DNA of 17,777 nt from JACPSX01 sp035288405 [NCBI: bacterium] (GCA_035288405.1 DATEAK010000295.1:1-17777); one strand, 5' to 3'; positions 7,754 through 15,186 are shown, counted from the first letter of the stretch. Program-made: numbers and translations. Notes: generated by a model from the sequence alone, not told the origin.

Positions 7754-7948
7754 CTAACGCGAAATCAACTGCGCCAGTTTCTTGCTGTCGGCATCGGAAA
7801 CGAGTCCTCTCTTGCGGAGATGGCGTTTCCGTTTGGTCGTTTTCGAGGTCAAAATATGGCGGGTAAGGGCCTTTTTGCGTTTAATTTTTCCGGTTGCCGT
7901 CAGCTTAAATCGTTTGGCGGCTCCCCGCTTGGTTTTTAACTTCGGCAC
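7754..7948 (-). CDS. rpmI: 50S ribosomal protein L35
   Basis: This 64-residue, very basic protein begins [45 protein letters not shown], the L35 signature, and has the family length. The start is GTG at 7948 with AGGAG about 8 nt upstream. It lies between infC and rplT, the classical IF3-L35-L20 order, with short gaps of 22 and 20 nt indicating one transcript. Confidence 0.99.
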   Translation of the reverse strand: MPKLKTKRGAAKRFKLTATGKIKRKKALTRHILTSKTTKRKRHLRKRGLVSDADSKKLAQLISR

Positions 7949-7970
7949 GTGTTATTCTCCTGCCTACCCC

Positions 7971-8483
7971 CTAGGAGGATTTCGGCATTAAAACCATGGT
8001 TAAGTTGCGTCCTTCAAGCTTCGGTGGTTGTTCCACAACACCAACCTCTTTCACATCTTCAATGAGGCGGGTCAAGAGGTTTTCTCCCAGAAAGCTGTGC
8101 TCCATCTCACGGCCCCTGAACATGATAGTCACCTTGGCCTTGTTTCCTTCCTCCAGGAAGCGCTTCACATGCAGGGCCTTGAATTGGTAATCATGCTCTT
8201 CGGTCTTGGGTCGCATCTTTATCTCTTTGACCTGAACCACCTTTTGCTTCTTCTTGGATTCCTGAAATTTCTTGCTCTGCAGGTACTTGAACTTGCCATA
8301 GTCCATGATTCGGCAGACAGGAGGACTCGATTCAGGGGCCACCTCTACGAGGTCCAGCCCTTCCTCCTGCGCCAGTGCCAGGGCTTCCTCTATCTGGATA
8401 ATCCCCTTCTGGCTGCCGTCAGAGGCGATGACTCGTACCTGTTTTTCTCGAATCATCTCATTGATTCGTAGATTTTTCGCGAT
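7971..8483 (-). CDS. infC: Translation initiation factor IF-3, apparently starting on ATC
   Basis: IF3 binds the 30S subunit, prevents premature 50S joining and rejects poor start codons. The N-terminal domain motif RINEMIREKQVRVIASDG and the C-terminal domain (KEIKMRPKTEEHDYQFKALHVKRFLEEGNKAKVTIMFRGREMEH) are clear. The first ATG is at 8456, but the conserved family residues AKNLRINE lie upstream of it in frame. An in-frame TAG at 8489-8487 bounds the start. The only codon at good distance (9 nt) from the strong ribosome binding site AGGAGG (8498-8493) is ATC at 8483, giving 170 residues, normal for IF3. A rare AUU-type start that IF3 itself discriminates against is the known basis of infC autoregulation in enterobacteria. 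It follows thrS by 61 nt. Confidence 0.96.
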   Translation of the reverse strand: MAKNLRINEMIREKQVRVIASDGSQKGIIQIEEALALAQEEGLDLVEVAPESSPPVCRIMDYGKFKYLQSKKFQESKKKQKVVQVKEIKMRPKTEEHDYQFKALHVKRFLEEGNKAKVTIMFRGREMEHSFLGENLLTRLIEDVKEVGVVEQPPKLEGRNLTMVLMPKSS

Positions 8484-8498
8484 TGCCTATCACCTCCT
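8481..8498 (-). promoter_or_regulatory. Ribosome binding site and ATC initiator of infC
   Basis: AGGAGG at 8498-8493, then 9 nt, then ATC at 8483-8481. The preceding in-frame codon but one is TAG (8489-8487), so no conventional start can lie further upstream. Conserved residues AKNLRINE begin immediately after the ATC. Confidence 0.75.
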
Positions 8499-8544
8499 TT
8501 GAGATTGACTTCCCCGCCATCAGCGCACGAGAAGGAATACAGAA

Positions 8545-10461
8545 TCAGGACTGGGATTCAACTTCCTTCTTGATCCGTTCAATGAACTGCTCAAGAGACA
8601 TAGGGCCCAGATCCCCCTGGGCTCTTGCACGGACAGCCACCACGCCCGATTCAACTTCCCGGTTGCCGATGATCAGCATGTACGGAATCTTATTTTGCTG
8701 AGCTTCCCGGATCTTGTATCCGATCTTTTCGTTTCTGAAATCGCCTTCGGCTCGAAGTCCGTTTTCCCGCAGGGACTCCAGCACACCTTCCCCGTATGAG
8801 ACATGCGCATCCGTAATGGAGAGAACCACGGCCTGGACCGGAGCTAACCAGATCGGGAAAGCGCCGCCATAGTGCTCGATGAGAACGCCCAGAAAGCGCT
8901 CTAAGGATCCCAGCAAGGCCCGGTGAATCATGATCGGACGCTGGTAAGAACCGTCACTCGCTACGTACGAGAGTTCAAATCGCTGCGGCAGGTTAAAGTC
9001 CACCTGAACCGTGCTGCACTGCCAGGTTCGGCGCAGGGCATCTCGGATCTTTATATCGATCTTAGGACCATAAAAGACCCCTTCCCCAGAGTCGATCTCA
9101 AACGGGAGCCCCTTTTTCACCAGTGCCGCCCTCAAAGCCGAGGTTGCTTTCTCCCAGTCTGAGTCGGACCCTACGGATTTCTCCGGGCGGGTACTCAGGT
9201 AAATCGCGTATTCCGAAAATCCGAATGCTCTGAGTACTCGCACGTTTAGATCGAGGATCCGCAAAATCTCTTCTTCCAGGTGATCCTGGCGACAGAAGAT
9301 GTGAGCATCATCCTGAGTAAATCCCCGTACCCGCATAAGACCGTGGAGCACTCCCGACTTTTCGTAACGGTATACGGTTCCCAGCTCGGCCCAGCGGATG
9401 GGGAGATCTCGATAACTGCGCAGCTTCTGCTTGTACATTAAAATATGGAAGGGACAATTCATGGGCTTGATCACGAACTTCTGTCCATCGAGTTCCATAG
9501 GGGGAAACATGTTCTCCCGGTAAAAATCCCAATGCCCCGAACACTCCCAGAGGTTCATTTTGGCCAGATGGGGAGTGAATACCATCTCGTAGCCGGAGCG
9601 ATAGTGGATCTGACGCCAAAAGTCTTCCAGCGTGACGCGGAGTCTTGCCCCTTTGGGATGCCAGAAGACCAGTCCGGGACCTGCCTCTTCCTGGATGCTG
9701 AAAAGGTCCAGCTCCGGTCCCAGCTTCCGATGGTCTCTCTTGCGGGCCTCCTCGATCCGTCGCAGGTGTTCCTCCAGAAGCTCGCGACTCTCAAAGGAAG
9801 TGCCATAGATGCGCTGCAGCATTTTGTTGTGTTCATCGCCCCGCCAGTATGCGCCCGCAATCCCCGTGAGCTTGAAAGCAGCAATTCGACTTGTGGAAGG
9901 GACGTGGGGCCCTCGGCAAAGATCGACGAAATCCCCTTGCTCATAGACGCTCACCGTCCCGTCCCCAATTTCCTCCAGCATTTCCACCTTGTAATCCTCA
10001 CCCTGCTGGCGGAAAAATGCCTTGGCTTCCTCCTGGCTGATCTCTCTGCGCTGGACCTTCAGGTCTGCATCGATGATTTCTTGCATCTTCTTCTCGATTG
10101 CCTGCACGTGCTCAGGGGTAAAAGTCACAGGGGAATCGAAGTCGTAGTAGAATCCGTCCTCAATCGCCGGGCCGATGGTGATCTTGGTGCCCGGATAGAG
10201 GGTTTTTACGGCCTGAGCCATAATGTGAGACGTGCTATGGCGGAAGATCTCGCGCCCTTCAGGGCTCCCAGGATAGACGGGCTCCAGGGTTGCATCTTCC
10301 TGCAACAGAAAGCTCAAGTCGAGCAGACGCCCGTTGACCTTTGCCGCCACGGCTTGGCGTTCCCCTCCACCCCGAGCAGCGAGAACTTCCCCTACCGGCG
10401 TTCCAGTCTTCCAGGTTTCTGGCTGACTTCCTTCCAACGTGAGGCGAATCTCGTTGGCCAT
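8545..10461 (-). CDS. thrS: Threonyl-tRNA synthetase
   Basis: A 638-residue class II synthetase, full length. An N-terminal TGS domain (about 1-62) is followed by the editing/SAD domain with H75, H79, C182 and H186 (HSTSHIM, CRGPH). The catalytic core carries the zinc ligands C336 (MNCPFH), H387 (DDAHIFC) and H513 (MIHRALLGS), with motif 2 in YRYEKSGVLHGLMRVRGFTQDD. The C-terminal anticodon domain begins near 540 (PIWLAPVQAVVLSI). The ATG at 10461 has GGGAG unusually close (3 nt). It is the first protein gene of the thrS-infC-rpmI-rplT cluster. Upstream lies a hairpin with a T-run and then tRNA-Val, so readthrough or an unseen promoter must drive it. Confidence 0.98.
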   Translation of the reverse strand: MANEIRLTLEGSQPETWKTGTPVGEVLAARGGGERQAVAAKVNGRLLDLSFLLQEDATLEPVYPGSPEGREIFRHSTSHIMAQAVKTLYPGTKITIGPAIEDGFYYDFDSPVTFTPEHVQAIEKKMQEIIDADLKVQRREISQEEAKAFFRQQGEDYKVEMLEEIGDGTVSVYEQGDFVDLCRGPHVPSTSRIAAFKLTGIAGAYWRGDEHNKMLQRIYGTSFESRELLEEHLRRIEEARKRDHRKLGPELDLFSIQEEAGPGLVFWHPKGARLRVTLEDFWRQIHYRSGYEMVFTPHLAKMNLWECSGHWDFYRENMFPPMELDGQKFVIKPMNCPFHILMYKQKLRSYRDLPIRWAELGTVYRYEKSGVLHGLMRVRGFTQDDAHIFCRQDHLEEEILRILDLNVRVLRAFGFSEYAIYLSTRPEKSVGSDSDWEKATSALRAALVKKGLPFEIDSGEGVFYGPKIDIKIRDALRRTWQCSTVQVDFNLPQRFELSYVASDGSYQRPIMIHRALLGSLERFLGVLIEHYGGAFPIWLAPVQAVVLSITDAHVSYGEGVLESLRENGLRAEGDFRNEKIGYKIREAQQNKIPYMLIIGNREVESGVVAVRARAQGDLGPMSLEQFIERIKKEVESQS

Positions 10462-10477
10462 TGACTCCCAATTCGAA

Positions 10478-10520
10478 CCCCGGGAAAAAATAAGGGCCGA
10501 ACATCTCGACCCTCCCGGGG
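10478..10520 (-). repeat. 8-bp inverted repeat enclosing the tRNA-Val/thrS terminator
   Basis: CCCCGGGA (10520-10513) is perfectly complementary to TCCCGGGG (10485-10478). The two arms flank the terminator hairpin and its T-run. When both arms are made, the T-run is trapped inside a longer stem just before the thrS start region. It may be part of a leader control of thrS (inference). Confidence 0.6.
10485..10512 (-). terminator. Intrinsic terminator/attenuator between tRNA-Val and thrS
   Basis: GGGTCGA (10512-10506) pairs with TCGGCCC (10500-10494), 7 bp with one U-G plus a possible eighth pair, and a tight loop. It is followed by TTATTTTTT (10493-10485). It lies 22 nt after the tRNA-Val CCA and about 24 nt before thrS. 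No T-box consensus element is visible. Confidence 0.7.
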
Positions 10521-10533
10521 ACTATCTTCTAAC

Positions 10534-10608
10534 TGGTAGGCACGGGCGGTTTTGAACCGCCGACCTCTTGCGTGTCAAGCAAGCGCTCTCCCCCTGAGCT
10601 ACGTGCCT
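10534..10608 (-). tRNA. tRNA-Val (anticodon GAC)
   Basis: A full cloverleaf is visible on the minus strand: acceptor AGGCACG/CGTGCCT, D-arm GCTC/GAGC, anticodon stem CTTGC/GCAAG with loop TTGACAC (anticodon GAC at 10576-10574), T-arm GGCGG/CCGCC with TTCAAAA, discriminator A and an encoded CCA. It is 75 nt including CCA. It lies between a strong promoter and the thrS leader. Confidence 0.97.
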
Positions 10609-10627
10609 CCTTCGTTCTAAAGTCAAT

Positions 10628-10657
10628 TATATAGTAGGGTTCTGGGCCTAAAGTCAA
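10628..10657 (-). promoter_or_regulatory. Promoter of tRNA-Val (and perhaps thrS operon)
   Basis: TTGACT (10657-10652), an 18-nt spacer and TATATA (10633-10628) on the minus strand, overlapping a perfect TATAAT two bases further on. The 10-mer TTGACTTTAG occurs twice, at 10657-10648 and at 10626-10617, flanking the -10. Transcription would start close to the tRNA 5' end (10608). Confidence 0.7.
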
Positions 10658-10675
10658 GAGGAAAAGCCTTTTCTG

Positions 10676-11104
10676 TCAGGCGCCTTTTTCCTCGACAAGT
10701 TCCGTAAGGACTCCTGCCGTACTGCGGGGGTGCAGAAAAGCTACCAGCGCGCCCTCGCCTCCAGTGCGGGGAACATCGTCAATTAAGTCCATCTCCCGGA
10801 GGCGGCACAACTCCAAGGATCGGTCAATATTTTCCACAGCATAGGCAATATGATGCACCCCTTCCCCCCGCTTGCTTAAAAAACGGGCAATCCCGGAGTT
10901 CGGATCCAGAGGCTCGATGAGTTCCAAGCAGCTTTCTCCCAACGGAAAATAAGCAATCCGGACCCCGGAACTAGGAAGATCTTCCCTATGGGACAGGGAT
11001 AAACCCAGCTGAGTCTGATACCTGCCAATCGCTTCCACAAGGTCTCGAACCACAATCCCGATGTGGTGAAGCCTTTTGATGCCGATTCCCTCAGGTAAAG
11101 CCAT
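10676..11104 (-). CDS. mce: Methylmalonyl-CoA epimerase (glyoxalase/VOC fold)
   Basis: This enzyme interconverts (2R)- and (2S)-methylmalonyl-CoA in propionate or branched-chain metabolism. The 142-residue protein has the family landmarks: KRLHHIGIVVRDLVEAI, CLELIEPLDPNSGIARFLSKRGEGVHHIAYAV, and the C-terminal FLHPRSTAGVLTELVEE. The His of HHIGI, the His of GVHHIA and the Glu of LTELVE are the expected metal ligands. I start it at ATG 11104, 22 nt after the clpX stop. An upstream in-frame ATG at 11146 would overlap clpX and lacks a ribosome binding site. It is probably co-transcribed with clpX. No mutase gene is in the window. Confidence 0.93.
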   Translation of the reverse strand: MALPEGIGIKRLHHIGIVVRDLVEAIGRYQTQLGLSLSHREDLPSSGVRIAYFPLGESCLELIEPLDPNSGIARFLSKRGEGVHHIAYAVENIDRSLELCRLREMDLIDDVPRTGGEGALVAFLHPRSTAGVLTELVEEKGA

Positions 11105-11126
11105 GAGCGCTGGCGACTCCACAGCC

Positions 11127-12368
11127 TCAGCTGGCTTGTTTTTCATAGACCATGATGGGTTTTTCCCGGCGAGACACCACGTCATCATTAATCACACACT
11201 CCCGGATATTATTCTGGGAGGGGAGTTCATACATGGTGTCCAGCATGATCTCTTCCAGAATCGCCCGCAGACCCCGCGCTCCTGTTTTTCTCTTCATGGC
11301 TTCCCGGGCAATGGCTTTTAGGGAAGTTTCCGTGAAGCGGAGCTTGACCCGCTCGAACTCGAAAAACTTCTGGTACTGCTTTATGAGAGCATTCTTGGGT
11401 TCCACAAGGATGCGGATCATGGCCTCTTCATCCAGATCGGTCAGCGTGGCGATAACGGGTAGGCGCCCGACAAACTCGGGAATGAGTCCATATTTGAGCA
11501 AATCCTCGGGTTGGACATAATTCAGAATCTCCCCGATGGATCGTTCATCGGACTTCTGGAGATCAACGCCGAAACCCATGGTCTTGCGGCCGATCCGGTT
11601 TTCGATGATCTTCTCCAGACCCACAAAGGCTCCGCCGCAAAGAAATAAAATGTTCGTCGTGTCGATCTGCAGGAATTCCTGGTGGGGGTGTTTACGTCCT
11701 CCCTGGGGGGGAACGTTGGCAATGGTTCCCTCGATGATCTTCAGCAAAGCCTGTTGCACGCCTTCACCGGAAACGTCCCGGGTAATCGAGGGATTTTCGG
11801 ATTTACGGCTGATCTTGTCGATTTCATCGATATAGACGATGCCCCGCTCGGTTTTTTCCACGTCATAATCAGCCGCCTGCAAAAGCCTCAAAATAATATT
11901 TTCCACATCTTCCCCGACGTAGCCCGCCTCGGTAAGCGTTGTGGCATCCACAATCGTAAAGGGCACCTCCAAAATACGGGCCAAAGTCTGGGCCAGAAGG
12001 GTCTTTCCTGATCCTGTCGAACCGATGAGCAAGATATTGCTCTTCTGGAGTTCCACTTCCCCCATCTCTACGTTGGCATCGATTCTTTTATAGTGGTTGT
12101 GTACGGCCACAGATAGGATCTTTTTGGCGCGCTCCTGACCAATCACGTAGTCATCAAGAACTTTCTTGAGCTCTTTGGGCTTGAGCAAGCGGCGGAATTC
12201 GGCGCTCTTCTCCTGGGTCCATTCCTCGACCATGATGTCGTTGCACAGATCCACGCACTCGTCGCAGATGTACACCATGGGGCCTGCAATCAGCCTTCGA
12301 ACCTCGTCCTGGGTTTTTCCACAGAACGAGCATTTCAAGTTCTCACCCGCACCGCTTTTGCGCACCAT
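11127..12368 (-). CDS. clpX: ATP-dependent Clp protease ATP-binding subunit ClpX
   Basis: This AAA+ unfoldase feeds tagged substrates into ClpP. It has 413 residues. The N-terminal zinc-binding domain has C13, C16, C35 and C38. Walker A is GSTGSGKT, the pore loop GYVGEDVE, Walker [11 protein letters not shown], and the arginine-finger/sensor region [12 protein letters not shown] is present. The ClpP-docking loop reads MGF in KTMGFG, a variant of the usual IGF/LGF. I start it at ATG 12368 because AGGGG lies about 8 nt upstream and the ClpX family begins there. The open frame continues to 12437, but that extension has no family similarity. It follows clpP by 71 nt. Confidence 0.98.
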   Translation of the reverse strand: MVRKSGAGENLKCSFCGKTQDEVRRLIAGPMVYICDECVDLCNDIMVEEWTQEKSAEFRRLLKPKELKKVLDDYVIGQERAKKILSVAVHNHYKRIDANVEMGEVELQKSNILLIGSTGSGKTLLAQTLARILEVPFTIVDATTLTEAGYVGEDVENIILRLLQAADYDVEKTERGIVYIDEIDKISRKSENPSITRDVSGEGVQQALLKIIEGTIANVPPQGGRKHPHQEFLQIDTTNILFLCGGAFVGLEKIIENRIGRKTMGFGVDLQKSDERSIGEILNYVQPEDLLKYGLIPEFVGRLPVIATLTDLDEEAMIRILVEPKNALIKQYQKFFEFERVKLRFTETSLKAIAREAMKRKTGARGLRAILEEIMLDTMYELPSQNNIRECVINDDVVSRREKPIMVYEKQAS

Positions 12369-12401
12369 ATATTTTCCCCTTCCGCAAGGCAACCGAGCCG
12401 G

Positions 12402-12432
12402 CCATCCGTCCTCCAGGAAAAAGATCGGATGG
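12402..12432 (-). other. 7-bp hairpin in the clpP-clpX spacer
   Basis: CCATCCG (12432-12426) pairs with CGGATGG (12408-12402) around a 17-nt loop. No T-run follows, so it is not a terminator. It may be a processing or stability element between the two cistrons. Confidence 0.4.
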
Positions 12433-12439
12433 AACAAAC

Positions 12440-13045
12440 CTACAGCTTCGGCTTCACCTGATTGCGGGAGACAATCACATCATCCACAATGCCGTATTCT
12501 TTCGCCTGCAAGCCCGACATGAAATGATCCCGGTCCGTGTCCGCCTGAACTCGTTCAATGGGCTGCCCGGTGTGTTTGGCCATAATCTGTTCCAGGGTTT
12601 CCCGCATGCGCAGTATCTCTTTGGCTTGGATATCAATGTCCGTCGCCTGCCCCTGAACTCCTCCCATGGGTTGGTGGATCAAAATCCGGGCGTTAGGAAG
12701 AGAAAACCGCTTCCCCTTCGCGCCGCAAGCCAGCAGTAGCGCTCCCATGCTCGCGGCTTGACCAACGCAGATTGTCTGGACATCGGGTTTAATATACTGG
12801 ATCGTATCATAAATCGCCAGCCCGGAAGTCACCAGGCCCCCGGGGCTGTTGATATAGATGTAGATATCCCGATCGGGGTCCTCTGCTTCCAGGAACAGAA
12901 GCTGCGCAATGATCAGGTTAGATATCATATCATCGATCGCAGATCCGAGGAACACGATGCGGTCCTTGAGAAGGCGGGAATAAATGTCGTAAGCCCGCTC
13001 CCCTCTGGGGGTCTGCTCTACTACAATCGGAACCATGGTCGTCAT
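12440..13045 (-). CDS. clpP: ATP-dependent Clp protease proteolytic subunit ClpP
   Basis: A serine protease of 201 residues that forms the tetradecameric barrel used by ClpX. The catalytic triad is visible: S99 in [13 protein letters not shown]124 in [11 protein letters not shown] and D173 in TDRDHFM. The N-terminal [31 protein letters not shown] is typical. ATG 13045 has GGGAG about 6 nt upstream and lies 20 nt after tig. The tig-clpP-clpX order is the classical one. Confidence 0.99.
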   Translation of the reverse strand: MTTMVPIVVEQTPRGERAYDIYSRLLKDRIVFLGSAIDDMISNLIIAQLLFLEAEDPDRDIYIYINSPGGLVTSGLAIYDTIQYIKPDVQTICVGQAASMGALLLACGAKGKRFSLPNARILIHQPMGGVQGQATDIDIQAKEILRMRETLEQIMAKHTGQPIERVQADTDRDHFMSGLQAKEYGIVDDVIVSRNQVKPKL

Positions 13046-13065
13046 GGACTACTCCCGGTTAATGG

Positions 13066-14361
13066 TTAAGCTTCTTGAATCACATCCTGAATCTTGAGTT
13101 TCCCCAACAAGGCATCCCACGTCTTTCTTCTTTTCAGGCCTCCCCTGATTTGATCCAGGGCTTGATTTTTGGCCAAAATGCTTCGTGCCGCTTCAATGCT
13201 TTGACGGCTGCGGGACGCCAACTGCTCGATTTCTTTTTCCATCTCCTCATCGGAAACGGTAATTCCCTCCATCTCGGACAGCCGCTCCAGGATCAACTCC
13301 CCCTTGACCCGGCGAGTGGCCTGCTCCCGCAGGTGCCGTCCCCACTCTTCCTGACTCTCCTGACCGACCGGCATCTGGACCCCTTTCGCTTTGAGGTTCT
13401 GCTCGAATTCGCGGGCCAGAGCCCTGGTTTCTTCTTCCACCAGAATCGCGGGAACTTCCACAGAGTTCATCTCAATGAGCCGATCGAGGATCTCCCCCTG
13501 TAAATCCGCCTGAGCTTGGCGGTCCGCTTCCCGCTCCAGGGATTCTTTGAGTTTTGCCCGCAGTTCGTCCAGAGTGTTAAACTCTCCCTCCACAGCTCTG
13601 GCGAACTCGTCATTGATCTCCGGAAGGTGTTTCTTTTTTAACTCTTTGATCGCAACCGAGAAGATCCCCGTTTTGCCAGCCAAATCCCGATTGTGGTATT
13701 CCTCGGGATAGGTGACCGTGACCTCCACCGAGTCCCCTTTCCGGTTGCCCACGAGACGGCTCTCAAACTCAGGCAGTAAGGTTCCGGAGCCCACAACCAA
13801 GGGAAAATTCTCTCCTTTCCCCTTCTCCATCAGCTCGCCGTTTATCGTGCCGGAAAAATCGATGACCACATAATCACCTTCACTCACCTGAGCATCGGAA
13901 ACATCTTCAAACTCGGCATGATGCTCCCGAAGGTTGGAGAGTGCTTGATCGACCTGGGCCTCTCCGATGGCCGGCTTCCTACGCGTGAAAGACAAGTCCT
14001 CAAATCCATGCACTTCGATTCGGGGAAGAACTTCCACATCAGCCGTGTACTGTATGGGTTTTTCAATGCTCAACTGAACCGGATTCACTTTCGGCCGACC
14101 CAGAATCGGCAAGGATCTCTCCTCAACTGCCTTTTGCAGGGTCTCCGGAATGATCTTTTCGAGAACGTCCCGTTCCACCTCTTTGCGATAATACTGCTCG
14201 AGGATCTTGCGCGGGACTTTTCCCGGACGGAAGCCTGCCACTTTGGCCTTGCGCCCAAGTTCCTGGTAAGCTTCTTCCACCCGCTGCCGCACATCCTCTA
14301 CTGGAACCTCGACACTCAAGCGCCTCAAACAAGAGCTAACTTCTTCAACTTCTACTTTCAT
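13066..14361 (-). CDS. tig: Trigger factor
   Basis: A ribosome-associated chaperone of 431 residues that meets nascent chains at the exit tunnel. The N-terminal ribosome-binding domain contains the signature GFRPGKVP (43-50). An FKBP-type peptidyl-prolyl isomerase domain follows (about 155-245, GDYVVIDFSGTINGE, VTVTYPEEY). The helical C-terminal chaperone domain makes up the rest. ATG 14361 is chosen for its GGAG about 6 nt upstream and the family N-terminus KVEVEEVS. The frame stays open upstream to 14457, but that region is tRNA-Leu. It is probably co-transcribed with clpP and clpX. Confidence 0.98.
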   Translation of the reverse strand: MKVEVEEVSSCLRRLSVEVPVEDVRQRVEEAYQELGRKAKVAGFRPGKVPRKILEQYYRKEVERDVLEKIIPETLQKAVEERSLPILGRPKVNPVQLSIEKPIQYTADVEVLPRIEVHGFEDLSFTRRKPAIGEAQVDQALSNLREHHAEFEDVSDAQVSEGDYVVIDFSGTINGELMEKGKGENFPLVVGSGTLLPEFESRLVGNRKGDSVEVTVTYPEEYHNRDLAGKTGIFSVAIKELKKKHLPEINDEFARAVEGEFNTLDELRAKLKESLEREADRQAQADLQGEILDRLIEMNSVEVPAILVEEETRALAREFEQNLKAKGVQMPVGQESQEEWGRHLREQATRRVKGELILERLSEMEGITVSDEEMEKEIEQLASRSRQSIEAARSILAKNQALDQIRGGLKRRKTWDALLGKLKIQDVIQEA

Positions 14362-14417
14362 ATGTCTCCCAACGGTTTCTCCAAATAGAGTAGGCCGAAT
14401 CGTCCGGCTATGGAATC

Positions 14418-14500
14418 TGGTGCGAAGGGGGGGATTCGAACCCCCACGGTTTCCCACTGGATCCTAAGTCCAGCGCGTCTGCCAATTCCGCCACCCTCGC
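14418..14500 (-). tRNA. tRNA-Leu (anticodon UAG)
   Basis: An 83-nt minus-strand cloverleaf with long variable arm: acceptor GCGAGGG/CCTTCGC, D-arm GCGGAATTGGCAGACGC, anticodon stem CTGGA/TCCAG with loop CTTAGGA (TAG), variable arm around GTGGGAAACCGT, T-arm GGGGG/CCCCC with TTCGAAT, discriminator A and encoded CCA. It lies 56 nt upstream of tig. Confidence 0.97.
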
Positions 14501-14517
14501 ACCGGGTGTTTTACCCA

Positions 14518-14562
14518 AGGAGGGGAGGGGAGGATTGCACCCCTCGGTTGCCCTGGCTACCT
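14518..14562 (-). pseudogene. Degenerate 3' half of a tRNA-Leu between tRNA-Lys and tRNA-Leu
   Basis: On the minus strand the stretch after the tRNA-Lys CCA contains CCAG-GGCAACCG-AGGGG-TGC-AATCC-TCCCC. It aligns with small gaps to the 3' half of the neighbouring tRNA-Leu (CCAGTGGGAAACCG-TGGGG-GTTCGAATCC-CCCC). The T-loop has lost conserved bases and there is no matching 5' half, so it cannot be a functional tRNA. It is probably a remnant of a deleted tandem copy; chance similarity is possible. Confidence 0.45.
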
Positions 14563-14565
14563 ATA

Positions 14566-14640
14566 TGGTGAGCCGCGAAGGACTTGAACCTTCAACCCAC
14601 GGATTAAGAGTCCGTTGCTCTACCTTTGAGCTAGCGGCCC
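14566..14640 (-). tRNA. tRNA-Lys (anticodon CUU)
   Basis: A 75-nt cloverleaf on the minus strand: acceptor GGGCCGC/GCGGCTC (one G-U), D-arm GCTC/GAGC, anticodon stem ACGGA/TCCGT with loop CTCTTAA (CTT), T-arm GAAGG/CCTTC with TTCAAGT, discriminator A and encoded CCA. It is the first gene of the tRNA-tig-clp transcription direction. Confidence 0.97.
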
Positions 14641-14743
14641 CCCATAAAAGTAGGATCCTGCGGAACTGCACTTGCTTTTCGAACTACCTCCATCCCCTTA
14701 TAACTAGCATATTTAGGATCGGCCCGTCAAGAGATGCGGGGGG

Positions 14744-14772
14744 ATTATAGCGGATCTTTCCGCAATTGTCCT
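14744..14772 (-). promoter_or_regulatory. Candidate promoter upstream of the tRNA-Lys/tRNA-Leu/tig unit
   Basis: On the minus strand AGGACA (14772-14767), a 17-nt spacer and a perfect TATAAT (14749-14744). A TTGACG at 14730-14725 and a TATAAG at 14702-14697 lie closer to the tRNA but are 22 nt apart, which is too far for a standard promoter. Confidence 0.5.
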
Positions 14773-14813
14773 TGTGAGATTGCTCGATGAATCCCTGCTT
14801 TCTCTCCGGTTAT

Positions 14814-14826
14814 GATCTCGGAGATC
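14814..14826. repeat. 13-bp palindrome in the divergent spacer
   Basis: GATCTC-G-GAGATC, perfect 6-bp arms around one base, lies between the tRNA promoter and the plus-strand molybdo-enzyme gene. Possible regulator binding site. Confidence 0.4.
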
Positions 14827-14950
14827 TCAGCCTCTTCTCCACGGCTAATACATTCTCTTTACAAAGATGAAGCAAACTTCCCATTTACCAAGAAGGCTCG
14901 CACCTCTACAGTGCACTTATCCACCCAGGCGCTTTCTAGCCAAAGAGGCC

Positions 14951-14994
14951 ACGTGATGATTTCTGAACAACTGGACAAGCAGTGATCATCACGT
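14951..14994. repeat. 10-bp inverted repeat upstream of the molybdo-enzyme gene
   Basis: ACGTGATGAT (14951-14960) and ATCATCACGT (14985-14994) are perfect reverse complements separated by 24 bp. The symmetry suits either an operator bound by a dimer pair or a leader hairpin. It is about 200 bp upstream of the start codon. Confidence 0.55.
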
Positions 14995-15047
14995 ACTTCG
15001 GGTTGCTAGACAGGCTTGCCGGGCAGGAGGGGGGTGACTTGGCAGCC

Positions 15048-15080
15048 TCGGGAAATTCTTCCTTCCCGAATTTCATTTTT
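15048..15080 (+). terminator. Hairpin followed by T-rich tract in the molybdo-enzyme leader
   Basis: TCGGGAA (15048-15054) pairs with TTCCCGA (15063-15069) around an 8-nt loop and is followed by ATTTCATTTTT. This is a terminator- or attenuator-like structure about 115 bp before the start codon. Just downstream, CCGGG (15084-15088) and CCCGG (15103-15107) form another short stem followed by TTTT. Confidence 0.4.
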
Positions 15081-15180
15081 CAGCCGGGTAACATTCGCGG
15101 TGCCCGGTTTTCCACCGGCCTGTCTCCTTTCAAAACGGATCTTCCCAGGAAATCTTTTTCTTTCTGCCGGCAATGACCGG

Positions 15181-15186
15181 AGGAGG
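15181..15186 (+). promoter_or_regulatory. Ribosome binding site of the molybdo-enzyme gene
   Basis: AGGAGG lies 8 nt from ATG 15195. The in-frame GTG at 15186 begins on the last base of this motif and is rejected as start. Confidence 0.8.

Noticed and set aside
9445-10464. 339-codon plus-strand reading frame opposite thrS
   Set aside because: It is an antisense shadow of a highly conserved synthetase, with no ribosome binding site or family pattern; the same applies to the long antisense frames opposite rny, pheT and the molybdo-enzyme.
14362-14457. N-terminal extension of trigger factor
   Set aside because: The added residues are translated from tRNA-Leu and its spacer; the ATG at 14361 has a ribosome binding site and the family N-terminus.
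14884-14912. Plus-strand promoter TTTACC-17-TACAGT for the molybdo-enzyme gene
   Set aside because: Both boxes match consensus at only four of six positions, and several equally poor pairs exist nearby; not strong enough to annotate.
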